Shown here: piece after piece, positions 22,694 through 32,392 of the stretch
Layout of the letters: each line of letters begins with the position of its first letter
Numbering within the stretch: the first letter of the stretch is position 1
DNA from: Brachionus plicatilis
Taxonomy: Eukaryota > Rotifera > Eurotatoria > Ploima > Brachionidae
Direction of reading: 5' to 3'
NCBI GenBank assembly: GCA_010279815.1
Contig: QEOQ01000426.1
Location: 590,991-654,990 of the forward strand
Length of the DNA stretch: 64,000 nucleotides
Notes under the pieces: model-generated
Seen by the model: the letters and a program-made list of their open reading frames with translations, nothing else
Databases searched by the model: none
Told to the model about the DNA's origin: nothing
Made by a program: the position numbers and the translations under genes

Positions 22694-22969
22694 TCAGTAT
22701 GATGTAGTCTGGCTCAATCTTTTTCTACCGAACAAGACTCTTTTGAGCCGCTTGCGAAACGGCGTTTTGTAGTTTTTGATGGCTGCTTCTTTGATTTCCA
22801 AGTCGGTGTACCTGATGCGGCTTTGACGACACACCAGCAGCCAGACTAGAATGGCGTTGACCACCAGTGCACACAAAAATGAAATTAAGGCAAGCAGTTT
22901 GAACCATGCCTCACTTCCCAACTGAACTTCTTTCATGCCAGAGTCAGAATCGAACGCGTACTCTCTCAT
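22694..22969 (-). CDS. Small single-pass membrane protein, 91 aa, unknown
   Basis: ATG at 22969, stop at 22694. Layout: acidic N-terminal 20 residues, one strongly hydrophobic segment (about 22-47, FKLLALISFLCALVVNAILV and on), then a basic tail (FRKRLKRVLFGRKRL). The positive-inside rule suggests an outside N-terminus and cytoplasmic C-terminus. Base composition is far less AT-rich than the surroundings, supporting coding. The stop is 75 nt upstream of the TRPM start codon on the same strand, with AATAAA (22661-22666) between. An upstream exon cannot be excluded, though no good acceptor precedes the ATG. Function and family not recognised. Confidence 0.65.
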   Translation of the reverse strand: MREYAFDSDSGMKEVQLGSEAWFKLLALISFLCALVVNAILVWLLVCRQSRIRYTDLEIKEAAIKNYKTPFRKRLKRVLFGRKRLSQTTSY

Positions 22970-22997
22970 CTTTTTTCGAATCCAGAATAGATTCAAC

Positions 22998-23026
22998 GAA
23001 GGCGCTTTTAATCAAAAAGCGCCTTT
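22998..23026. repeat. GC-rich 11-bp inverted repeat
   Basis: AAGGCGCTTTT and AAAAGCGCCTT separated by a few bases, just upstream of the 91-aa ORF. It stands out in an AT-rich setting; could be a promoter-proximal element or a repeat end. Function unknown. Confidence 0.4.
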
Positions 23027-23190
23027 AATTTTAATTTAAGTGAAAATTTAATTTTAATTTAAGTGAAAAAATCATTAAAAATTTTATTTAGAAATCGAAG
23101 AAAAAATATTAATTATTTAAAAAAAAAATCATTAAAAATTTTATTTAGAGATCGAAGAAAAAATATTAACTATTTAAAAAAAAAAAATTT

Positions 23191-23727
23191 GGGTCTCACC
23201 TGTTAGGTGACCAGAGTAACTTCTTCTAAGTGGTCACAAGTTAAAATATCCTGGTCACCAAAATTTATAACTGGTCACATGCATTGAAAAAAATATTTTT
23301 TTAAATATATTTTAAAAAAATTAAAGAAAATGATGAAATTTCTAAAATTATTTGTAAATGTGAAACTTGAATTTTTTTTATATGATTTGTTTGAAATTTT
23401 TGAAAAATTTAAATATTAACAAAAGCTCTTAAAAATTATTTAAATTTAAAAAAAAATAAGATGAACATTGAAAATGATGAACTAATATAAACTTTTTGTA
23501 AGGCTTAGATATTTTGGTTTGCTTTTAGGATTTTCATTTTTTACTAATGCCAAATGCAAAAACTATATATTCTTTATTCTATATGCTATAACCTATAATT
23601 CAATTCAATTATAATAAAAATAAAACCATTTTTATCATTCTGGTTACAATCTTTTTGGTCGTGTAATATCCTGGTCACGAAAAATTTTTTTCTGGTCACA
23701 CCTTTTATTACATGACTGGTCAGATCC
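23191..23727. mobile_element. GGTCAC-repeat MITE, diverged copy
   Basis: Left end GGGTCTCACCTGTTAGGTGACC and right end rich in CTGGTCAC units, ending ...ACTGGTCAGATCC. Same family as the 30936-31680 element. Flanks AAAAATTT/AAAATTTT are similar but not an exact 8-bp duplication. Confidence 0.6.
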
Positions 23728-24249
23728 AAAATTTTTTCTTCTTTTTTTTACGAATTTGACGAAAAAAATCTGTAAATTTTTTTGCTATTAAAATTAAAAT
23801 TTATGATTCTTTGATTTCAGAGAGTTGATTGAATTTCTATCCTAAATTGATTTACTTATTATACTCGAAAAAGTGATAATTTTTCTAAGACTTTGAGAAG
23901 GACATTTTTAATTTATTAGCTTGTTAAAGTATTTTTTTAGGTTCACTTTTGGTATTGTGGGTTTTGAAATATTTATCAGATTAAAAATACTCTTTTAGAC
24001 TTTAAATATTTTTGTTCAAAACAATTTAAAAAATTTAGCTTTCATTATTTTTTTTTTAAGTGAAGACTTTAATTCAAATTTTTTTAACAGTTTCTTTTTG
24101 TAAGATTATAAAAAAGTGTAAAAAGTGTAAAAGTTTAAAAGAAAATTCAGCAGTCATTTGACAAACATGTATTTTCTTGTTTTTTATAGAAAAGAAAAAC
24201 ATGCATAAATTTCATTTATTTAAGTCATTTTTTTGGAGTGAAAAATTTT

Positions 24250-24560
24250 GGTACCAAAAACAAAAATAAAATATTAAGAATTAAGCTAAAGTTTAAGTTC
24301 TGATGGACCAAAACATGTTCTGTAAATTGTAGCAACTGATTATCCTTTGTACCACCACCAAAAGTTGAGTTGGATTTTTAAATATCCATAATTTACAATT
24401 TTCTGAAGTTTGCAGATTTATTGCAGACTTTTGCAGAATTAGTATTTTGGTGGTACAATGAATGTATCAGTTGCTCCAATTTACAGAACATATTTTGGTC
24501 CTTCAGAACTTAAAATTTGGCATTATTAATATTTTGTTTTTGTTTTTTGTACCAAAATTA
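24250..24560. repeat. Foldback element with TTTTGGTACAAAAAAC ends
   Basis: Two arms of about 130 bp: TTTTGGTACCAAAAACAAAAA ... GACCAAAACATGTTCTGTAA and the reverse complement ...TACAGAACATATTTTGGTCC... GTACCAAAA. The centre contains TGCAGA-type words. A lone end is at about 12318. No target duplication found. Confidence 0.6.
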
Positions 24561-24758
24561 GAAAAAATTAGTGTGTAAATCAAATTGGCGATTTGAGCAA
24601 ATTATTCGATTTATTTCGCTTTAAATTTAAAATAAAATTTGGATTCAAATTTTAACTCAAAAAATATTTAAATTTCAAGATTAACTTAAATATTTCTAAA
24701 TTTTATTTATGTTATGTTTAAATTAAAATTACTTAAACAATTTGACATATTTAAATTT

Positions 24759-24950
24759 TCAGATATAACTAAAGCCTACTAAAATATTATGCTGATATTC
24801 CAATTCCAAAGCATGCTCTTTTTTCAAATGACCAAGCATATTGCTTGAGGAATTCGAATGATTGTGGACAAAAGATCTTTTAATGTATTGCTTTTTGTTT
24901 ATCGACCGAGTAATAGAGAGTGCTTGTAAAAAATCTTGAGTTTGACTCAT
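24759..24950 (-). pseudogene. Possible hAT BED zinc-finger remnant
   Basis: A 63-aa ORF from an ATG at 24950 containing SNSSSNMLGHLKKEH. 'S..N...HL...H' resembles the second half of BED zinc fingers at the N-terminus of hAT transposases. The CxxC half is not visible and no transposase follows. Confidence 0.25.
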
Positions 24951-24959
24951 TTTTTAAAA

Positions 24960-26500
24960 TAAAAATTAGTTTTTAAATAAAGCATAAAATAATATTTACA
25001 TATTATTTTAGAAAGACCATGAACTAATTGGAAAAAGAAAATAAATAGAAAAAAACTTTATTTTTAGAATTTATTTGTTAATTACGCTTTACATTTAATA
25101 CACTCATTATAAAAAACATCAAAATAAATTAAAATTTTTTTTTTTGATTTTCAAATAAAAGCTTAATAATTTTACTTTTTAAATTCTTAATTGAATTAAA
25201 TAATGATTCAAATTTGAATTTGAATTTATTTATTTTTCTGGATTTAAAGCTTAACTTAAAAATTTGTTAAAATTTAAACTCAAATAAAAAATTTTTAAAT
25301 AAAAACTCAAATTTAAAAATTAATTTAATTATTTAAAAGTAAATTCAAATGCTTTTTATTTACAACACTAGAAAAAATAATGTCTATTTATGAAAATGAA
25401 TCATTATTTAGCAAAAATTAATAAAAAATGTTTGTGTTTAATAAAATCATGAAAAAATAATTTCACTTATTTCTTTAAGTTATAATACAATAAATGTGAT
25501 ACCATAATATCCTTTCTTTTTTCGAAAAAGATCGGTCTTTTAGACCGTCTGTTTGCAAATGACCGGTCTTTTAGACCGTCTGTTTGCAAATGACCGGTCT
25601 TTCCAGGACCGGTCATTTTTTTTATTAAATTTTATTAATAAAAACCAGTTCTATATCTAATTTGATTGATTAACTCTGCCAAAGTCAGTATATTACTAGA
25701 AGGAGAATGGATCCACGAACGAACTTCTACAATAAAGAAAAAAGAACTAGGTTCAAAAATAAATTTCAAAATAAGATGAAAGAAATTTCAAAAACTAAAA
25801 AAAGTAATCGAAAAAATAATAAAAGTAATTGAGGAACAAGAGGACGAAAAAAGATAATGGCAAAAAATGGTATAAGTGACTCAATCAAAACATGTTTTGC
25901 AATGATAAACAGTAATGATCAAAATGGAAAAACCCTTAATAAAACCTCCTAATAAAACCATTCTAAATAGAACTGTAAAATTTGACAAAATAAAACTCTA
26001 CTAAGTCTCTTTAAGCTTTAAAATTCTAATGAATAATTAACTGATAACATTGGAATGCTAAAAATTATGCAATATAAACGTCATTATGTTTTTCAAAATT
26101 TATTTTTTTTGTAAAATTTAAATTAACAAAAACAGTTATTAGAAGCCAAGACATTATTTCTTCTCTTTTTTTTTGTTTATTTTTCATTATAATTACAAGG
26201 TTAATCAACAGGCTAGTGCCCATGCCTCATGAGCCTGATTACCACTTCATTTATTTAAATTCATTATAAATAAAATTATAAAAAAAAATTATTCTTTAAA
26301 ATTTTAAAGAATAAAATTTTTTTTTTTTTTCAAAATTTTTTATAACATTTAAATAAAATAAATAAATAAATTACTAGAAGGCCTAAATAGCTTCATATGT
26401 CAATGAAAAAAAAGCAAAAAAACCAAGACAAAATTTCCAACTTATTTATTCAAAAATTTAAAACACTATAAATTATCAATTGAGATAATTATTAAAAAAA
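24960..26500. other. Gene-free AT-rich stretch
   Basis: Apart from the GACCGGTC tandem repeat (25528-25618) and a fragment shared with 35828-35880 (GTTAATCAACAGGCTAGTGCCC at about 26200-26222), I see no coding frames or repeats. Confidence 0.5.
25528..25618. repeat. 31-bp tandem repeat with GACCGGTC palindromes
   Basis: The unit GACCGGTCTTTTAGACCGTC-TGTTTGCAAAT appears twice, the first copy with ATCGGTC, then a partial unit ending CCAGGACCGGTC. Each unit contains inverted GACCGGTC/GACCGTC words. Strikingly GC-rich for the region; possibly a transposon end or binding-site array. Confidence 0.7.
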
Positions 26501-26512
26501 TAAAAAAAAAAT

Positions 26513-26529
26513 TTTTTTCTCATTTTAAG
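26513..26529 (+). promoter_or_regulatory. Candidate 3' splice site before the AGA start
   Basis: A pyrimidine-rich run ending TTTTAAG two bases before the ATG. It could be the acceptor of a 5'-UTR intron or of spliced-leader addition; no upstream exon is identifiable. Confidence 0.3.
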
Positions 26530-26531
26530 TT

Positions 26532-27584
26532 ATGTCCGGCACTCTAGGCTCACTGTTTTTGGTATTAATAGGCTCAATGGATTTGACCAATGGCCAGAAC
26601 ATCAAGAACAACAAGCCATTTGGTCAAAGCAACTATCCACTAGTGATCAACACATGGCCGTTTGTAAAGGCTACTGAAAAAGCGTGGCAAGTGCTCGAGA
26701 AAACAGACGACCCGTTGACCAGTGTGGAGCAGGGCTGCTCGGTGTGCGAAGAGCTTAGATGTGATGGCACAGTTGGATGGGGCGGGTCTCCGGACGAGAA
26801 CGGAGAAACAACTTTGGATGCGATGATCATGGATGGTCCGAGTCATGATGCGGGCGCAGTGGCTGGCCTAAAACGCATCAAAAGCGCCATTTCGGTAGCT
26901 AGGGCGGTCATGGAACACACTAAGCACACTTTTTTGGTGGGAGATGCCGCTACCCAGTTTGCGGTCGAAATGGGCTTCAAGGAGCAAAGCCTCAGCCACA
27001 TTGATTCAGTTGACCGCTACTTGAAATGGCTGAACAACAGTTGCCAGCCAAATTTTAGACTTTGGGTCTCACCTGACCCCTCGCTCAATTGTGGACCATA
27101 TCAGCCGGTCCAGCCAGCCAAAAATTCAGATAAAACCAATGCTAATATCAACCAGCAATCACATGACACCATCGGCATGATTGCCATAAACTCTGATGGC
27201 AACATGGCCGTGGGAACATCCACCAATGGTGCAGCACACAAAATAGCAGGCCGTGTTGGCGATTCGCCTCTGATTGGAAGTGGAGCTTATGTGGACAATG
27301 AGGTAGGGGCGGCTTGTGGCACTGGTGATGGTGATGTGTTGATGAAATTTTTGCCGTCGTACCAAACGGTTGAGTCTATGCGTGGAGGCAAGAGTCCCAG
27401 TGAAGCTAGTGAGGATGCACTGAGAAGAATTGTCAACAAGTATCCTAAGTTTATGGGCGCTATTGTGGCGGTGAGTAAGAACGGCGATTATGGAGCCGCT
27501 TGTCATGGCCTTGATGAGTTCAAGTTCAGCTATGGAAGCAGAAAAACAAATGGAATTAATGTTGAGAGTGTAAAATGTATTTGA
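26532..27584 (+). CDS. AGA: Aspartylglucosaminidase, N4-(beta-N-acetylglucosaminyl)-L-asparaginase
   Basis: Lysosomal amidase that cleaves the GlcNAc-asparagine bond during glycoprotein breakdown; an Ntn-hydrolase made as a precursor that self-cleaves into alpha and beta chains. Complete 350-aa ORF (human enzyme about 346). Residues 1-22 form a signal peptide (hydrophobic LGSLFLVLIG). NTWPFVKATEKAW and GWGGSPDENGETTLDA match the alpha chain. The cleavage site is HD-TIGM, making Thr213 the nucleophile; TSTNG and GRVGDSP follow, then FLPSYQTVE and a final VDCI-like VKCI. All catalytic marks are intact, so it should be active. The whole coding region is one exon, unlike the TRPM gene. ATG at 26532 is the first in frame and gives the signal peptide. 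AATAAA lies 24 nt past the stop. Confidence 0.96.
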   Translation: MSGTLGSLFLVLIGSMDLTNGQNIKNNKPFGQSNYPLVINTWPFVKATEKAWQVLEKTDDPLTSVEQGCSVCEELRCDGTVGWGGSPDENGETTLDAMIMDGPSHDAGAVAGLKRIKSAISVARAVMEHTKHTFLVGDAATQFAVEMGFKEQSLSHIDSVDRYLKWLNNSCQPNFRLWVSPDPSLNCGPYQPVQPAKNSDKTNANINQQSHDTIGMIAINSDGNMAVGTSTNGAAHKIAGRVGDSPLIGSGAYVDNEVGAACGTGDGDVLMKFLPSYQTVESMRGGKSPSEASEDALRRIVNKYPKFMGAIVAVSKNGDYGAACHGLDEFKFSYGSRKTNGINVESVKCI

Positions 27585-27607
27585 TGATATTTTTATTTTA
27601 TATTTCT

Positions 27608-27613
27608 AATAAA
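27608..27613 (+). terminator. Poly(A) signal of AGA
   Basis: AATAAA, about 24 nt after the stop codon. Confidence 0.6.
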
Positions 27614-27815
27614 GGACAGACATTTTTTTTGCCATTTTTTAAATGGTGGTTTATCCGAGTTGAAAAACTTTTAAATTTGTTTAATTTTTTTATTTTTGAT
27701 GCGAGTTTAGAAGTGATCGGAAGACTTTTATGGAATTGAGAATATTTTTAATTAAAAAAAATTCAAAAATAAAAAAATCAAGAATATTTTTTAGCTGAAA
27801 TTAATGTTTGAAGAA

Positions 27816-28203
27816 ATTTTGACTTGTATAAAAGTCACGAAAAAAATTTTTGACAAGTCAAAGTGTAACTTGGACTTGAAAAAGTTTTTTTTTTAAATTA
27901 CAAGTCTTGACTTTGACTTATTTTAAAAATTGAATTAAAATATAGAAAAAAATTTTGATGTCTTGAATTTTTTATTCAGAAAAAAATAAAATAATTTGTC
28001 AAAATTTCTTTTTCAATGTAAAAATTGAAACATGATTTTTTAAACCATTCACATTATCGTCATATTTTTTTTTAAGTGAATTTATGAATAAAAACGAAAA
28101 AATATTTGTGCATAAAAAAATTTTAGAAATTAAATTTTAAACAAAAAATTATGACTTGTAATTTTTAAACTTGCTTTGACTTGTGACTTTTATACAAGTC
28201 TGA
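27816..28203. repeat. AAGTC-family (hAT) MITE, diverged
   Basis: Inward-facing ends GACTTGTATAAAAGTCAC and GTGACTTTTATACAAGTC with an AT-rich interior. Same family as 10369-10706. No exact 8-bp flanks. Confidence 0.55.
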
Positions 28204-28209
28204 AAAAAT

Positions 28210-30925
28210 GTAAAATTAAAAATCACCTATTTTAATTTTAGTTAAATAAATGACAGGTCGTTTATTAATTTAACTTTCAATATTCTTTTTTTTTATCTTT
28301 CGATGTGGCCAGCTGACTTGTGTCATCAAGGGCCAGCATCCGTTTATTGATTATAAAGTTTAAAATAATTATTTTATTATTATTATTAGACAAAATTAAA
28401 TTATTAGTTAGTTTAAAACAAAATTTAAAAATAAACACAAACAAAAAATACAACAAAAATAGAAATAGTAACTTTTTGAATATCTTGGACATTCACATGA
28501 AATTCTCCCATATTCTTACCAATTACATTCATTTACATCAGTTGACAAGTGTAAGTTCCAATAAGCACTTTCATGATTTACAAAATTTTTCATTTAAGTG
28601 TTCAATTGTTGTTGTTTTTTTTTTAAACTAATTTTTAGCGCCGCCTTTAAATTTAGGAAATGAATTTTTTAAATAAAAGAAAATTAAAAAGAAATTTTGC
28701 CTGTTTTTAACGCCGCATCTAAACTTAAAACTTAATTTTTAGCTTTTATTAAAATTCAAAATTTTGTGCAGCACTTAATTTTGAAATTTAAGTATTAATG
28801 CTGCGTTTATTTTTGATTTTGGGGTTTTAAAAATGAACTTAAACCCGAAAATTTAAGTTTTGATGCATGCATTACTGTGCAAGGGTATACGATACGATTA
28901 TTTAATCGTATTCGATATCGTTATCATTTTTAAAAAATAAAATAACAATCGATTAAATTATTGATTACAAAATAAATAATTTATTTATTAATAAAAAAAA
29001 TAAATAAATTCATTTATAAGAAAAAAATTAAATTTTTAATTTTTCATTTAATTTTGTATTCTTTTCAGATCAATTAATTTTTGTTTAAGTTTTAAAAGAC
29101 AAAGCTCTGAAATAATTTATTTCTGACTCTACATCGTCTTTATTTCAAGTAAAAAAAATACAATAAAATTTAACATAGAATTTATGACTACTTATATATT
29201 CCATAATCGATTAAGTAATCATAATAGTAATCAGAAATTTTTATTTTAAGTAATTGTAATCCTATTCGTAATCATGCCTATTTTTCCATGATTACACAAC
29301 TCTGAATGTGACAAGTTTCTTTTGGCCACCGAATTTTTTTTTATTTGAGTTCCAGTTTTAGTAACTTTTGATCCGTATCCATATTTTAATGCCAGCCCAA
29401 TTGTTTGTTTATAAAATTAAATGGTAAAAAATTTTCCAAAAACTGACAAACTGATGAATTGCTTAATTTTTTTTAGTACAAATATTTAAAAAATAAAAAT
29501 TTAAAAAAATAATTTAATCAACAAGATATAAAGAAAATTCCTTTTGATTTTATCCAATTCAAATTCAAAATTAAATCAACATTTTATTCGGATCATTAAG
29601 TCTTATTATTGATTCCGAGCAATTATTTTTCAATTTTTGATATTATAAAAAATTCATGAAGACAAATCCAAGTCAATTTAATCATTTAGCATATCCTATT
29701 ATCGAACAATTAGGGAAAATTATAAGTAGAATTAAATACTTAAATGACTTGAAAATACACAAATGCATTTTTGTTCAGAAAAACACCAGTCATGCCGAAC
29801 ACTCAAGATAGACTTATTACGCAATTAAATAAACCTATTTAATTTATTTTTAAATAATTAAATTTGATACTAGTATCCCAGAGATTTGCCAATTCATGAT
29901 CTGTCAGCATGCTTTGCATTATTCAAGTTCTCCTCTCTTTTCCTCTTTCATTTATCTATTCTTTTACAATTCAATCTGAGAAAATATTCAAATGTATTTT
30001 TTTCAAAGAAATTAGTTCCTTTTTTATAAGAGACATCTTAATTCAACAATCAACATCATTTAGCGCTGTTAATATTTTTAAGTTTATATTTTTAAATCGT
30101 TTCAATATAGCTTGAAAACTTTCATTTTTCAATTTTTGCTGCTAAATCATGAAGGGAAAAAAGTCTCGATTAGAGACAAATTTTACACAGTAGTAAGCCT
30201 TGTGTGCTGGAAAATTTCCAATTTCCTTATCAGATAAAACTTGAACGCAAAGCAATAACAAAGTTTCCAAAAATAAGCTTTTTTTTCTAATTAAATCGAA
30301 GATGAAAGTCACCTCCTCAGTTAAAATAAAATTTTGTATTTTTTTCCATCTAAAATCAAAATTCGATTTAAAGAATAAATAGAAAAAAGAAAAAATTTGA
30401 GTCTAGAAAAATTTTTTTTTTATTTTTAAACCGAGCCATTGAAAAATAGCCTCATATGTCATTTGGTGTCAAAAAAGCAAATTAAAAGGCAAGACAAACT
30501 TTGTGGTCAAGAACACTTGTTTGACTCATTAGCTAAAGAAGATATCTATTGATCCAAGCTTATTTTCAGGTAACAAAAAAAATTTGGACAATTTGTTAGA
30601 AAATTAAAAAAAAAAATTTAAAAAGAATATTAAAAAGTAAAAATCCTTGCCGTAATTTTTGTAATTTCTGTTCTTTTTCATATTTAAAATAAAAATTTTG
30701 ATTAATTAATAGTTAAAATATTAGTATTAATTTTAAATAATATTTCTCTATAAACTATACAATTCCTGAATCCCTAAACAAGGGCCCCGGACCCCGTTTA
30801 ATTTTTTATATAATTATTAAAACACTGATAAAGTACAAAAATGAACAGGGCAAAATAAATTAAATTTTATAAAAAGTATAAAAATCACAGAAAGTAAAAA
30901 AAGAAAAACGCTGTTTTAAAAGTTA
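28210..30925. other. Gene-free AT-rich stretch with decayed repeats
   Basis: 28880-29300 has ATCG-rich inverted motifs (ACGATACGATTATTTAATCG; GTAATCATG...CATGATTAC) resembling hAT ends but without a matching pair. 30430-30510 shares ATAGCCTCATATGTCATTTG-like sequence with 26385-26430. No supported gene. Confidence 0.45.
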
Positions 30926-30935
30926 AATTTAATTG

Positions 30936-31680
30936 GGGTCTCACCTGTTTTATGACCAGTTGGTCACAAAATTTGCGACCAAGTTAGTCGATATCGGTTT
31001 GGTGACCACTCTGGTCATAAAAGTTTATGACCAGGTTTTTTGTGACCAGGAAAAAAATTGAGTGACCAGGAAAAAAAATGTGTGACCAGAATTTTTTTTT
31101 TAATTATTAAAATCTTAATAAACATTTAAATTCTTTAAGAGTAAATTTTAATGACCGAATTTAAAAAAAATTAAAATATGAATATCATTTATTTTTATGA
31201 ACTCTTGACTGATGCATTTACAGATTTTTTTCGCACTCAAAAAATCGACCAGAATCAGAACATTCAAATGGATTTTTTTTTCCCATTTAAAACTTTATTT
31301 CTATCTGTACATCTTCGGAGGGCTCAGATATCTCTTGTGATTTTTTTTGGTAATAATTTGATTTCGATTTTGGATCAAGTAAAGTAACATTTTTGAACTT
31401 GTTAGTTATTGTACAAAAATTTACTTGAAATTTATTTCAAAATTGATTAATATTTAATTGACAATATTTTAGAAATCAAAATAAAATTTATTCAATATTA
31501 CCAGCATTTTTTCTGTGACCAGGAATTTTTCTTTGTTACCAGTAATTTTTTTTAGTGACCAAATAACTGGTCACAAAAAACCTGGTCATAAACTTTTATG
31601 ACCAGAGTGGTCACCAAACCTGCATCGACTAACTTGGTCACAAATTTTGTGACCAACTGGTCATGAAACAGGGAAGACCC
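30936..31680. mobile_element. GGTCAC-repeat MITE, 745 bp, TSD TTTAATTG
   Basis: Terminal inverted repeats of over 110 bp beginning GGGTCTCACCTGTTTTATGA / GGGTCTTCCCTGTTTCATGA. Exact 8-bp duplication TTTAATTG (30928-30935; 31681-31688). The arms contain smaller hairpins, CTGGTCATAAA-AG-TTTATGACCAG, and many GTGACCAG units. A weak ORF (31178-31387) in the middle has no family likeness. The 8-bp duplication points to the hAT superfamily though the ends are not the usual CA..TG. Confidence 0.85.
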
Positions 31681-31858
31681 TTTAATTGTGTATCTATGCA
31701 AAAAATAGAAAAAATTACTCAAATTTAATTGTGATTTAATTTAATTATATTTAAAAGCATTTATTTTTTAAAACAATCTATAAATTAGAATTTATTGCAT
31801 GCATTAAAAAAATTGATTAAAAGGGTGATTTGAAATTGATTTTAATTAATTTCTTAAA

Positions 31859-32225
31859 GGCAAATTGAAGTTTGAGATCAAGTTCTAAAGATCAAAATAT
31901 AAATTGTTATATTTTTTCAGATAATAAAGAAAAAATAAATTTTTTTCCAAAAAAATAACTCGACATGTCATGTCATGTCAAGTTTATTTTTATATTTAAA
32001 AGTTTAAAATGTCCCTTTTTATTAAACTTTTATAGATTCAAATATTTTAATTGATTTTAATGAAAACTGATGTTAGTTTGATAATGAACCATTTTTAGAC
32101 ATAACATGTCTAGTAATGTTTAGTATTTATTTTTTTAAAATTATCAAAATCATTAGACTAATTAAGTTTTAAAATTTTAAGTGATCGTTTTGATCTTAAA
32201 ATTTGATTTGAAACACCAATTTGCC
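31859..32225. mobile_element. hAT-type MITE, 367 bp, TSD TTCTTAAA (GGCAAATTG family)
   Basis: Ends GGCAAATTGAAGTTTGAGAT and ...GAAACACCAATTTGCC, with TTCTTAAA duplicated at 31851-31858 and 32226-32233. Internally deleted relative to the 544-bp copy at 8972. Confidence 0.85.
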
Positions 32226-32392
32226 TTCTTAAAGGGTGTTCAATTTATTTATTTAACTAAGAGATTAGCAGGCGTTATTACACTATATTTAAATTAGATA
32301 ATTTTAAATCATTTGCCTTTTATAACTTATTTGAATTCCAAAAAAAAATTATTTTATGTGATTCAAATTGAGATTTTTATCCGGACTCCTTT

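Noticed and set aside
28277..28345. Less AT-rich minus-strand segment reading MLALDDTSQLATSKDKKK
   Set aside because: Could be a terminal exon, but no acceptor, neighbouring exons or family could be identified.
29909..30115. 68-aa ORF MLCIIQVLLSFPLSF...
   Set aside because: Hydrophobic composition arises from T-rich DNA; no supporting context.
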